NCBI GenBank assembly: GCA_012519905.1 | Contig: JAAYPG010000057.1 | Location: forward strand, 1-35,002 | From: Clostridiales bacterium | GTDB lineage: Bacteria > Bacillota > Clostridia > Lachnospirales > Lachnospiraceae | DNA length: 35,002 bases | Reading direction: 5' to 3' | Shown: positions 19,798 through 27,715 of the stretch, in pieces | Layout: every line of letters starts with the position of its first letter | How positions within the stretch are numbered: position 1 is the first letter of the stretch | Made by a program: the position numbers and the translations under genes | The notes under the pieces: model-generated | Database searches by the model: none | Told to the model about the DNA's origin: nothing | What the model saw: only the letters and a program-made list of their open reading frames with translations

Positions 19798-21162
19798 ATG
19801 TCCAGAAAAATAACACGTGATATGACCGAGGGTAGTCCTGTAAAATTAATATTAGGCTTCTCAGGTCCGATGCTTATTGGAAATATATTTCAGCAACTTT
19901 ATAATATGGTGGATTCAATTGTCGTGGGAAAATTTGTTGATAAAAATGCACTGGCAGCAGTTGGGGCAACTAGTTCGTCGATATTTCTTATCTTTGGCCT
20001 AACCTTTGGCCTATCCGCAGGTATTTCGATTGTTATATCTCAATACTTTGGTGCCGGTGACCATGATAAGGTTAAAAGGAGCATCGCTACTTCAGCTTAC
20101 ATTATCTTTGTAGCTGCTATAATTATGGGAATTGTCGGTTACCTGGCTAGCCGTCCCTTTTTAGAGCTTTTAGGTACTCCGCAGGAAATTATCGATCAAT
20201 CGGAAAGTTATATGAAGATATGCTTTCTAGGTATACTAGGTACAGCCTTATATAATGGTATTGCAGCAATCCTTCGTGCTCTTGGAGACGCCGTAACTCC
20301 ATTGATTTTTCTTATAGTTGCAAGTATCCTAAATGTGATACTGGATCTAATATTCGTAATTGTATTTGGCTGGGGTGTTCCTGGGGTTGCTATTGCTACA
20401 ATTATTTCGCAATTTGTATCTGGGATAGGGTGTATTATATATGCCTATAATAAGATTAGCCTTCTTCGTATACCTATAAAGGACTTTAAGCCTGATAGAG
20501 AAATCTTATCAAAATGTATAAGGTTAGGAATTCCGGTTGCCTTACAAAACTCCTTTGTATCTATCTCTATGATGGCCCTACAATTTGTCATTAACGGCTT
20601 TCAGGCTACTATAATAGCTGCTTATACAGTTGTGAATAGGATAGAGCAGCTTGTCATGCAGCCTTCTATGTCCTTAGGTGCAGCAGTTGCTTCATTTACA
20701 GGGCAAAATATTGGAGCTGGAAAGATTGATAGAGCCAAGAAGGGAATGAAATCTTCTGTTATAATAATTTTAGCATTTAGTCTATTCATGCTACCAGTTA
20801 TGTACTTTGGTGGTGAATATATTATGAGGTTATTTACGAAAAAAGAGGATATAGATGTGGTAAGACGAGGAGTAGAGGGTATCAGAATTACTAGCTTATT
20901 CTACAGCTTCCTAGGTCTGATATTTGTTAGTAGAAACTTCCTAAGTGGCGCTGGTGACATTAAAGTGCCAATGGTTATGGGACTTATAGAGGTAGTTGTT
21001 AGAGTGGCAGTATCCATATATTTATCACAGATTATCGGATTCCGAGGTATATTCTGGTCATCTGCCTTGACATGGTGTGTAACCGGTTTATTTGGTAGCG
21101 TAAGGGTACTTTCAGGAAAATGGATGAATAAGTCTGTAATAACAAAGAAAGCACATATTTAG
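19798..21162 (+). CDS. MATE family efflux transporter
   Basis: 454 residues with twelve predicted membrane segments in two halves. The N-terminal 'TEGSPVKLILGFSGPMLIGNIFQQLYNMVDSIVVG' region (split here across residues 8-42) is the MATE signature of the clostridial NorM/DinF-like group. 'AVGATSSSIFLIFGLTFGLS' and a repeat of the pattern after residue 230 support two homologous halves. It would export cationic compounds or drugs using Na+ or H+. GAGGTG precedes the ATG. A terminator follows at 21190. The substrate is unknown. Confidence 0.92.
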   Translation: MSRKITRDMTEGSPVKLILGFSGPMLIGNIFQQLYNMVDSIVVGKFVDKNALAAVGATSSSIFLIFGLTFGLSAGISIVISQYFGAGDHDKVKRSIATSAYIIFVAAIIMGIVGYLASRPFLELLGTPQEIIDQSESYMKICFLGILGTALYNGIAAILRALGDAVTPLIFLIVASILNVILDLIFVIVFGWGVPGVAIATIISQFVSGIGCIIYAYNKISLLRIPIKDFKPDREILSKCIRLGIPVALQNSFVSISMMALQFVINGFQATIIAAYTVVNRIEQLVMQPSMSLGAAVASFTGQNIGAGKIDRAKKGMKSSVIIILAFSLFMLPVMYFGGEYIMRLFTKKEDIDVVRRGVEGIRITSLFYSFLGLIFVSRNFLSGAGDIKVPMVMGLIEVVVRVAVSIYLSQIIGFRGIFWSSALTWCVTGLFGSVRVLSGKWMNKSVITKKAHI

Positions 21163-21189
21163 CGGCTATAAAAATAAGTAGAGCAAGGA

Positions 21190-21238
21190 GTCTGCTGATT
21201 AACCTGATTAGAGTTAATTAGCAGACCTTTTCTTTTTT
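21190..21238 (+). terminator. Terminator after the MATE gene, overlapping the dedA 3' end
   Basis: A 14-bp stem with one mismatch (21190-21203 with 21213-21226) is followed by CTTTTCTTTTTT. The dedA stop codon (21214-21216) lies inside the stem, so the last codons of dedA encode part of this structure. Confidence 0.8.
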
Positions 21239-21819
21239 ATATTGTATAATCTTTGGATAATTAGAAGGGATATAGCAATAACTAATACTGGAATAAGGTT
21301 ATGCTTGTATCTGCTATAATACTCAGCAACTTTACCATAATTCTCTCTAAGAGAATAGCCAAGACCGATTAAAAGGGTATTCCAAATGGTTATACCTAAG
21401 AATGAGGCTGGAAAGTAAACTGAGGGCTTTAACTTGGCAGCTCCTGCAACTAAAGCGATATATGTACGGACTAAGGGAATGACACGTCCTATGCAGACAG
21501 CAGAGGCTCCATTCTCATGAAATCTGTCATATGATGCATTAAGAGATTTTTCGGATTTGGGAAATTTCTTTTTAATAGCACTTATAATAGCCCCACCACC
21601 AAACCATCCCACAGTATAGCAGATTCCAGTACCTATAAGACCTGCTAAAATACTTAAGGGTAATATCACAAGAAAATGTGTTTCATTTATGGAAGCGACT
21701 GCTCCTGAAAGTGGCAGTACAATTTCACTGGAAACTGGAAAGCAGGCATACTCCAGCATTATTATTAGAAACATAGCAAGTAGCCCGTAATCATAGATCA
21801 TTTCGGATAAAAAACTCAT
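21214..21819 (-). CDS. DedA family membrane protein
   Basis: 201 residues with four to five membrane segments. The N-terminal 'LEYACFPVSSEIVLPLSG' holds the conserved acidic residue and Pro. 'GRVIPLVRTYIALVAGAAK' is the family signature with conserved Arg residues. DedA/VTT-fold proteins include UptA, a flippase that recycles undecaprenyl phosphate, and phosphatidylethanolamine transporters such as PetA. This protein may recycle a lipid carrier for the cell wall. AGGT eight bases before the ATG is the nearest site; GGAGG is 13 bases away. It is convergent with the MATE gene. Confidence 0.88.
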   Translation of the reverse strand: MSFLSEMIYDYGLLAMFLIIMLEYACFPVSSEIVLPLSGAVASINETHFLVILPLSILAGLIGTGICYTVGWFGGGAIISAIKKKFPKSEKSLNASYDRFHENGASAVCIGRVIPLVRTYIALVAGAAKLKPSVYFPASFLGITIWNTLLIGLGYSLRENYGKVAEYYSRYKHNLIPVLVIAISLLIIQRLYNIKKKRSAN

Positions 21820-21881
21820 CTAAATACCTGAACCTCCTTCATTTGCTTATGTAACAATATATTATCTAGCATAGCTTTTAT

Positions 21882-22346
21882 GACGGCTTAAAAAAGAAAA
21901 ACACCCTAACAACCTCTGACGATGATGATGATTTATTTGAAGCAATAAAGCTTGGGGCCAACGGATATCTCATTAAAAATACCGATGGTAAGGAATTAGT
22001 TAGCATATTAAGGCAGGCGGAAAATGGAGAAATTTCAGTGTCTCCAGATATGGCCTCTAGAATTCTTTTAGAAATAAATAAGAAATATCATGGAATAGAA
22101 AAGAAGATAAAGAAAAGCAGCACTGATGATGTCAATGAAAGATTGACTTATAGGAAGATTGAATTATTGAAATTAATAGCGTCTGGTAAAACCTATAAGA
22201 AGGCGGGCGAAATTCTGGGCTTAAGTGAACGCACAGTCAAATATCATATGGGGAGGATAATTGATATCCTTCATCTGGATAATAAAGCCCAGGTTATTGC
22301 ATATGCCGCAGAATATGGTCTAGTAGATTTAATAACAAAAACTTGA
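21882..22346 (+). pseudogene. 3' remnant of a NarL/LuxR-type response regulator
   Basis: The frame before the GTG at 22038 reads on as the end of a receiver domain: 'LTTSDDDDDLFEAIKLGANG', then 'YLIKN', where the Lys after LxxGAxGYL is the conserved receiver residue. A LuxR-type helix-turn-helix follows ('LTYRKIELLKLIASGKTYKK' and 'AGEILGLSERTVKYH'). About 70 N-terminal residues, including the phosphorylated Asp, are missing, and an in-frame stop at 21867 blocks extension. The break lies about 60-80 bases from the dedA start. GGAGA nine bases before GTG 22038 could still allow a 102-residue DNA-binding fragment to be made. No partner histidine kinase is present. Confidence 0.75.
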
Positions 22347-22370
22347 CAAAAATCTAAGTCATGATATATT
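22343..22370 (+). promoter_or_regulatory. Promoter of the leuS T-box transcript
   Basis: TTGACA (22343-22348), a 16-base spacer and TATATT (22365-22370). The -35 box overlaps the stop codon of the response-regulator remnant. Confidence 0.65.
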
Positions 22371-22377
22371 TATATAA

Positions 22378-22722
22378 TAAATGTTTATAGAGCTTTTCTT
22401 GTGTATTATATAATTAAATATAGTATATCAGCTATGATAAGGAGTATTAAGAGAATATGTGCTTATAGAGAGCTGCCGTATGGTGTAAGGTAGTAGCAAC
22501 AGTCTCCCAACTCGCCTTGGAGCTTCCCGGTTGAACTAATAGTAGGTCGGGACGGTCAACCCGTTATCGAAGATAAGTGCATAGTCTTATTATGTATTGT
22601 GTTAATACACATAGTTTTATATATGGTGTAAGAATAGTAGTTACACATAAGCTGATTATGAATTAGAGTGGTACCACGGAAAACCTAACCTTTCGTCTCT
22701 ATTGTAGACGAAAGGTTTTTTG
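22378..22722 (+). promoter_or_regulatory. T-box riboswitch (leucine) in the leuS leader
   Basis: The leader has the parts of a T-box. AGAGAGCTGCCGTATGGTG (from about 22468) starts stem I. A specifier-loop context 'CAA-CTC-GCCTTGGAG' gives CTC, a leucine codon, at 22511-22513. The T-box itself is AGAGTGGTACCACGG (22665-22679). An intrinsic terminator has a 12-bp stem (22687-22698 with 22706-22717) and a T-run to 22721. Uncharged tRNA-Leu should pair with the specifier and T-box, form the antiterminator and let leuS be transcribed. The specifier assignment is by pattern and could be another nearby Leu codon (CTT at 22515). Confidence 0.92.
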
Positions 22723-22771
22723 TGTACTTAGTAATCAATTTATATGAGATATCTTTTAAGGAGGAGAAATC

Positions 22772-25177
22772 ATGTCAAAACCTTATAATCATAAGGAAAT
22801 TGAAAAGAAATGGAGAAAACATTGGGAGGATCATCCTGTTAATGTGAATGATGGTAAGAAGCCGAAATACTATTGCCTAGATATGTTCCCATACCCTTCA
22901 GGTAGCGGACTTCATGTGGGGCACTGGAGAGGCTATGTCATAAGTGATGTTTGGAGCAGGTACAAGATGCTTAATGGATATTACATTGTACATCCTATGG
23001 GTTGGGATGCATTTGGCCTTCCTGCTGAAAATTATGCGATTCAAATGGGTGTACATCCAAGTATATCTACAGCAGAGAATATCGCTAATTTCAAAAAACA
23101 GATTAAGGATATAGCGGCTATCTATGACTGGGATATGGAGATTAATACTACCGATCCAAATTTCTATAAATGGACACAGTGGATATTTGTTAAGATGTTT
23201 AAGGCTGGTCTTGCTTATGAGAAGGAAATGCCTATTAACTGGTGTCCTTCCTGTAAGACGGGACTTGCAAATGAAGAGGTTGTAAATGGAGGATGTGAAC
23301 GTTGCGGAGCTTCTGTTACAAAGAAGAACCTTAAACAGTGGATGTTAAAAATCACCCACTATGCTGATCGTCTATTGGATGATTTGGATAAATTAGATTG
23401 GCCTGAGAAGGTCAAGAAGATGCAGGCTGATTGGATAGGCAAAAGCTATGGTGCTGAAGTAGACTTTGCTATAGAGGGCAGTGAAGATACCATCCGCGTA
23501 TATACCACAAGACCAGACACCTTATATGGTGCTACATTTATGGTTTTGGCACCGGAGCATGAACTGGCCTCTAAGATAGCCATACCCGAGCAGAAGGAGG
23601 CAGTTGAAGAATATATATATAAGTCTTCCATGAGATCAACTGTTGATCGCCTTCAAGATAAGGATAAGACGGGAGTGTTTACAGGAAGCTATGCAATCAA
23701 CCCCTTAACCAATAAGCCTATTCCTATCTGGCTATCAGATTATGTATTGGCTGATTATGGTACTGGAGCCATAATGTGTGTTCCTGCCCATGATGATAGA
23801 GACTTTGAGTTTGCTACAAAGTTCGGTATTCCCATTGTCCAGGTTATTTCAAAGGATGGTAAAGAGGAAGAGTTAACTGAGCCTTATACACTGCCCGGTA
23901 TTATGATTAATTCCGGTGAGTGGAATGGTATGGATTCAGAAAAGGCTAAGAATGAGGTTCCTGATTTATTGGAGAAGCAGGGCATAGGTAAGAAGACAGT
24001 TAACTATAAGCTTCGTGATTGGGTATTCTCAAGGCAAAGATATTGGGGCGAGCCTATACCTATTGTTCATTGTGAACATTGTGGCCCTGTTCCTGTTCCA
24101 GAGGAGGAGCTTCCTCTGTTACTTCCTGAGGTGGAAAAATACGAACCTACCGGCACAGGCGAATCTCCCCTAGCTAATATTCATGAATGGGTTAATACCA
24201 GCTGTCCAGAGTGTGGTAAGCCTGCAAAGAGAGAGACCAATACTATGCCTCAATGGGCTGGTTCATCATGGTATTTCCTTCGTTATGTCGACAGTATGAA
24301 TGATAAGGAACTTGTAAGCAAAGAAAAGGCCGAAAAGTATCTGCCAGTAGATATGTATATTGGTGGCGTAGAACACGCTGTACTTCATCTTTTATATTCC
24401 AGATTCTACACTAAATTTCTTAAGGATATCGGTGTGGTAGATTTTGATGAACCCTTCATCAAACTATTTAATCAGGGCATGATTGGCAAGGATGGGGCGA
24501 AGATGAGTAAATCAAAGGGTAATGTAGTATCACCCGATGGGCTAATTAAGGATTACGGATGTGATTCATTAAGGCTCTATGAATTATTCGTAGGACCTCC
24601 TGAACTAGATTCTGAATGGGACGACAGGGGAATAGATGGAGTATATCGATTTATAAACCGCTTCTACAATTTAGTTATGGACAATAAAGATAAGACAGTA
24701 GAAGCATCAGAGGACATGGTTAAGCTTCGTAACCGTCTTGTGTATGATATTACTACTAGACTTGAAAGCTTTAGCTTAAATACAGTAGTAAGTGGCTTTA
24801 TGGAATACAATAATAAAATGCTTGATATAGCTAAAAAGTCTGGTGGAATAGATCGAAAGACTCTAGAGACTGCTATTATACTACTTGCACCCTTTGTACC
24901 TCATGTAAGTCAAGAGTTATGGTCACAGATGGGTCATACAGGCTCAGTATATGACAACACCTGGCCTAGCTATGACAAAGAAAAGATGAAAGATAAGGCA
25001 ATAGAAATCGCAGTCCAGATAAACGGTAAAACCAAGGGCACCATAATGATAGAAGCAGAGGCTAGCAAGGATCTAGTTCTATCTACTGCAAAGGAAGCCA
25101 TGGCAGATAAGCTAACTGGAACCATAATTAAGGAAATCTATGTTCCAGGAAAAATCGTGAATATTGTAGTAAAGTAG
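22772..25177 (+). CDS. leuS: Leucyl-tRNA synthetase
   Basis: 801 residues, close to the ~804 of Bacillus LeuRS. Class I motifs: HIGH as 'HVGH' at 48-51 and 'KMSKS' at 577-581. 'MFPYPSGSGLHVGHWRGY' and 'MGWDAFGLPAENYA' are LeuRS-specific. A zinc-type module 'CPSCKTGL...GGCERCG' (about 159-180) precedes the CP1 editing domain (about 225-410, with 'TTRPDTLYGATF' and the acidic 'AHDDRD'). It charges tRNA-Leu and edits mischarged tRNA. AAGGAGGAG lies before the ATG. Expression is under the T-box. Confidence 0.98.
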   Translation: MSKPYNHKEIEKKWRKHWEDHPVNVNDGKKPKYYCLDMFPYPSGSGLHVGHWRGYVISDVWSRYKMLNGYYIVHPMGWDAFGLPAENYAIQMGVHPSISTAENIANFKKQIKDIAAIYDWDMEINTTDPNFYKWTQWIFVKMFKAGLAYEKEMPINWCPSCKTGLANEEVVNGGCERCGASVTKKNLKQWMLKITHYADRLLDDLDKLDWPEKVKKMQADWIGKSYGAEVDFAIEGSEDTIRVYTTRPDTLYGATFMVLAPEHELASKIAIPEQKEAVEEYIYKSSMRSTVDRLQDKDKTGVFTGSYAINPLTNKPIPIWLSDYVLADYGTGAIMCVPAHDDRDFEFATKFGIPIVQVISKDGKEEELTEPYTLPGIMINSGEWNGMDSEKAKNEVPDLLEKQGIGKKTVNYKLRDWVFSRQRYWGEPIPIVHCEHCGPVPVPEEELPLLLPEVEKYEPTGTGESPLANIHEWVNTSCPECGKPAKRETNTMPQWAGSSWYFLRYVDSMNDKELVSKEKAEKYLPVDMYIGGVEHAVLHLLYSRFYTKFLKDIGVVDFDEPFIKLFNQGMIGKDGAKMSKSKGNVVSPDGLIKDYGCDSLRLYELFVGPPELDSEWDDRGIDGVYRFINRFYNLVMDNKDKTVEASEDMVKLRNRLVYDITTRLESFSLNTVVSGFMEYNNKMLDIAKKSGGIDRKTLETAIILLAPFVPHVSQELWSQMGHTGSVYDNTWPSYDKEKMKDKAIEIAVQINGKTKGTIMIEAEASKDLVLSTAKEAMADKLTGTIIKEIYVPGKIVNIVVK

Positions 25178-25203
25178 ATATAAAGACATAAGATTCACAA
25201 ATT

Positions 25204-25271
25204 AAAGCTTTCTCCCTAACCTGTTGTTATATTAACAATTTAACAGGGGATACTTAGGGGGAAGGCTTTTT
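25204..25271 (+). terminator. Terminator after leuS
   Basis: AGCTTTCTCCCTAA (25206-25219) pairs with 25254-25267 using G-U pairs, with an inner CCTGTT/AACAGG pair (25220-25225 with 25242-25247), and is followed by TTTTT (25267-25271). It lies about 30 bases past the leuS stop. Confidence 0.75.
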
Positions 25272-25288
25272 CTATAGGCCATATTGTT

Positions 25289-25372
25289 AATATTATGTTT
25301 GGTATCATGTTTAATATTATGTTTAATATTATGTTTGCTATCATGTTTAATATCATATTTAATATCATGATA
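25289..25372. repeat. 12-bp tandem repeat, about seven copies
   Basis: Units of the form AATATTATGTTT / GGTATCATGTTT / AATATCATATTT follow one another without gaps from 25289 to 25372, with ATGTTT recurring every 12 bases. Because 12 is a multiple of three, the minus strand has an apparent open frame of repeated Ile/Leu/Asn/Met that is most likely spurious. The tract lies just beyond the leuS terminator. Confidence 0.85.
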
Positions 25373-25428
25373 ATATCACATGATAAAAACACTTTAATAT
25401 TCCCACCAAATATGTTAAAATGCACGTA

Positions 25429-25584
25429 TAAGCAGATTAGTCCAAGTAAAACAGTACATTTTATATGACGTGCTTTTTACGTCATAAATAAATGTAATGT
25501 TTTACTTGGATAAGTGCAACGTGAATCGGTTCAGCAAAGCTGAACCTTTGAAAGAGCTCCGCTCTCGAGCTGCTAATCTGCTTA
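25429..25584. repeat. 156-bp multi-hairpin element bounded by a 12-bp inverted repeat
   Basis: The outer arms TAAGCAGATTAG (25429-25440) and CTAATCTGCTTA (25573-25584) are perfect inverted copies. Inside are a nearly perfect ~31-bp hairpin (25441-25471 with 25479-25510, loop GCTTTTT), a perfect GGTTCAGC-AAA-GCTGAACC hairpin (25528-25546) and AGAGC-TCC-GCTCT (25553-25565). This is a closed multi-arm junction. It could be a non-autonomous mobile element or a structured non-coding RNA. No promoter, T-run or target duplication was clear. A further GAAAGA/TCTTTC hairpin follows near 25605-25625. The rest of the gap to 25727 shows nothing further. Confidence 0.6.
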
Positions 25585-25727
25585 AACCTGAAGCGGAAAC
25601 ATTGGAAAGAGATTGCACATCTTTCTCATATAATAAACGTATATAATCATATACATTATAAATGACATTTATTATAGTAGGGTTTTACGAATACTAATTA
25701 TATAAGCATAAATAGAGGGGAATGAAT

Positions 25728-26330
25728 ATGAAAATTTTGGCTAAATTTATGAAAAAGGATTTATGGAGTATACCGAATCTTCTTTGCTATATTCGCTTCT
25801 TATTGATCCCGGTTTTTGTAGTACAATATATTAAAGCCGAGCAACCAGGAGAATATATGCGGGCAGCAGCTGTAGTGCTTGCTTCTGGTCTCACTGATTT
25901 TCTAGATGGCTTTATTGCAAGGACCTTCGATATGGTGACAGAATTTGGTAAGCTTATTGATCCAATGGCGGACAAACTAACCCAAGCTGCTCTATTATTT
26001 GTACTTATTGTTAAGATAAAATATATGTATCTACTGTTGATTTTATTTGTAGTTATGCAGCTGTTCATGCTTGTAGCAGGCTTGGCAATGCTGAAAAAGG
26101 GCAAACGGCTTGATGGGTCAAAATGGTTTGGAAAGGTGTCAACGACTGTATTCTATGCAGTTATGCTGGTATTGGTTGCGCTACCAAAACTAAGACAGAC
26201 GACGACTAATATTCTTATGCTGATTTGTGGGGCTTTTCTTGCCCTATCGTTTATCTTATATATTAGAGAATATATAAGGATGTATCGCGAGCTAAGGCAG
26301 GAGGAAAAAGCTAAAATTGATATCGTATAA
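25728..26330 (+). CDS. CDP-alcohol phosphatidyltransferase family protein (PgsA-like)
   Basis: 200 residues with about five to six membrane segments. The CDP-alcohol motif Dx2DGx2ARx8Gx3Dx3D is complete as 'DFLDGFIAR', then 'GKLIDPMADK', about residues 60-85. 'SIPNLLCYIRFLLIPVF' is typical of PgsA and cardiolipin-type enzymes. It probably moves phosphatidyl groups from CDP-diacylglycerol to glycerol-phosphate or a related alcohol, making phosphatidylglycerol. Two in-frame ATGs exist; GAGGGG lies seven bases before 25728 but only one base before 25722, so 25728 is used. The alcohol substrate cannot be told from sequence. Confidence 0.85.
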   Translation: MKILAKFMKKDLWSIPNLLCYIRFLLIPVFVVQYIKAEQPGEYMRAAAVVLASGLTDFLDGFIARTFDMVTEFGKLIDPMADKLTQAALLFVLIVKIKYMYLLLILFVVMQLFMLVAGLAMLKKGKRLDGSKWFGKVSTTVFYAVMLVLVALPKLRQTTTNILMLICGAFLALSFILYIREYIRMYRELRQEEKAKIDIV

Positions 26331-26344
26331 TATCTTTTGAAGCT

Positions 26345-26396
26345 AAAGGCTTAGAGTAAATGGTATATTAGCCATATGCTCTAAGCCTTTTATATT
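26345..26396. terminator. Terminator between pgsA-like gene and the convergent gene pair
   Basis: AAAGGCTTAGAG (26345-26356) pairs perfectly with CTCTAAGCCTTT (26379-26390); an inner ATGG/CCAT lengthens the stem. TTTTAT follows on the plus strand. The convergent genes end only a few bases away, so it may work both ways. Confidence 0.75.
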
Positions 26397-26397
26397 G

Positions 26398-26673
26398 CTA
26401 TTTTCTATTAGCCATCATCTTTCTTAGCATCTCAAACTGTGCCTTATCCTTTGGGGACATGTTCTTTGTTAGAATTTCAATCATCAACTCGCTTTCATCC
26501 TTTGTAAAGCTTAAATTCTGATCCTGTAGCTTTTTATTTGTGCTCATAATAAGTGGAAGTAACTTATCCATAGACTTCCCTTCGGCTTCCTTCATTAACT
26601 CTATAAGGATTGCGAGCTTACGGGGATCAATATTATTCATTCTAGCATTATTATTTCGGGAGGAATCAGACAT
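26398..26673 (-). CDS. Small helical protein of unknown function
   Basis: 91 residues, soluble, mostly helical by composition, no domain recognised. A polar N terminus (SDSSRNNNARMNN) is followed by 'RKLAILIELMKEAEGKSMDK' and a C-terminal 'MSPKDKAQFEMLRKMM'. That last motif resembles the C-terminal 'MIPPDQMQTFENLRMLF' of the protein encoded three bases upstream, so the two are probably co-transcribed and may bind the same partner or each other. AAGGAG lies six bases before the ATG. Confidence 0.7.
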   Translation of the reverse strand: MSDSSRNNNARMNNIDPRKLAILIELMKEAEGKSMDKLLPLIMSTNKKLQDQNLSFTKDESELMIEILTKNMSPKDKAQFEMLRKMMANRK

Positions 26674-26676
26674 ATA

Positions 26677-27435
26677 TTACTCCTTATTTTCATTGGGTTT
26701 CTTACTATCATCATATGACATTGAACCAAAAAGCATTCTTAAGTTTTCAAAGGTTTGCATCTGATCAGGAGGTATCATTGACTTTAATTCTTCAAACATA
26801 TCTTTGTCATTATTGTTAGTATTTGCTATATCATTATTGGATGAATTAGTATTATCTTGCTCCTCAACTAGCTTGCTATCATCCAGATAGGAATCATATG
26901 TATTTTCCACTATGATCTCTTCACTGTCAACCTTATCTGTAATCATATTATTGTAGTTATTCATAAATTCTTCAGAATCAAAGTTATCTCCAAATATAGA
27001 GGAAAAATCAAAATCCTTAAGGTTATTAAAAAAGCTATTGGTACCATAACTATCAGCTTCCCCATCGCTATCATTATCACCATTAGTATTACCACCACCA
27101 AAGCCCTCGAAGCCCTCCATAGCTTTCATAGCTCCCATATAAGTGTTATACATTTCAAACATTCTTTTGGCCTGGAATACATTTAGCATCTTATCTACGA
27201 AGGCTTGCTCGTCCTTATTGCACTTTGGCCTTATATTTTTCAATAAGGCCTCCATGTCTGCCTTATCATTATCGAAGCCGCAGGCAGAAATATCATTATT
27301 TGTGAAGTTGCGCATGCAAATTATTAGCTCGTAAAGCTTGACAAGCAATTCTAAGGTCAACCTTGATTTTGCATCCACATATGGTAGTGCTGTTTTTAGT
27401 AAATCAGCTGTATGTAGTAAACCGTCTTCTGCCAT
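26677..27435 (-). CDS. Protein of unknown function with acidic central region
   Basis: 252 residues, no recognised domain. A helical N-terminal part (about 1-105, 'LLHTADLLKTALPYVDAKSR') ends in 'MYNTYMGAMKAMEGFEGFGGG'. An Asp/Asn/Ser-rich, probably disordered middle (about 115-220) leads to a short C-terminal helix motif shared with the next protein. The upstream in-frame ATG (27447) has no ribosome binding site, while GGGAG lies before ATG 27435. The gene leads a two-gene unit with the 91-residue protein (gap of three bases). A structural or scaffolding role is only a guess. Confidence 0.7.
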   Translation of the reverse strand: MAEDGLLHTADLLKTALPYVDAKSRLTLELLVKLYELIICMRNFTNNDISACGFDNDKADMEALLKNIRPKCNKDEQAFVDKMLNVFQAKRMFEMYNTYMGAMKAMEGFEGFGGGNTNGDNDSDGEADSYGTNSFFNNLKDFDFSSIFGDNFDSEEFMNNYNNMITDKVDSEEIIVENTYDSYLDDSKLVEEQDNTNSSNNDIANTNNNDKDMFEELKSMIPPDQMQTFENLRMLFGSMSYDDSKKPNENKE

Positions 27436-27527
27436 AGCTTCTCCCATTATATATATTCATTATAGTATATTCATTGAAGGTACATTCATGCAAAAGAACC
27501 TATAGCTAAATAAAATAAAAGGGGTAA

Positions 27528-27698
27528 AAGGTTATCAAAAAAATATATCATAGTGATGGGGACGGCGGAGGAATATATATAACCGCTACATTCAGAAAAA
27601 CAACGTCGCCTACACCGCCGTCTACAGGAGGAACATGGGCACCTATTCTATCACCTGTTCCTACCGTAGTTCCAATACCTACAGGTCCTATTATATAA
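27528..27698 (+). other. Pro/Thr-rich open frame without a standard start codon
   Basis: The gap 27436-27715 holds an open frame ending in TAA (27696-27698) that reads '...SDGDGGGIYITATFRKTT', then 'SPTPPSTGGTWAPILSP' and 'VPTVVPIPTGPII'. The composition is like a coding sequence and more GC-rich than the surroundings. There is no ATG, GTG or TTG in frame after the TAA at 27525; ATC or ATA would be needed. It may be the tail of a lost gene, a small protein with a rare start, or chance. It converges on luxS. Confidence 0.3.
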
Positions 27699-27715
27699 AA
27701 ATACGCAGAGATTAT

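Noticed and set aside
22038-22346. Treating the GTG 22038 frame as an ordinary small LuxR-type regulator
   Set aside because: Receiver-domain sequence lies in frame upstream of the GTG, which shows it is the end of a longer gene; translation of the fragment remains possible.
25289-25372. Possible CRISPR array
   Set aside because: The units are 12 bases and directly adjacent with no spacers, so this is a simple tandem repeat.
25240-25425. A 61-codon minus-strand frame with repeated Ile-Leu-Asn-Met
   Set aside because: It is produced by the 12-bp tandem repeat and runs into the leuS terminator; no ribosome binding site.
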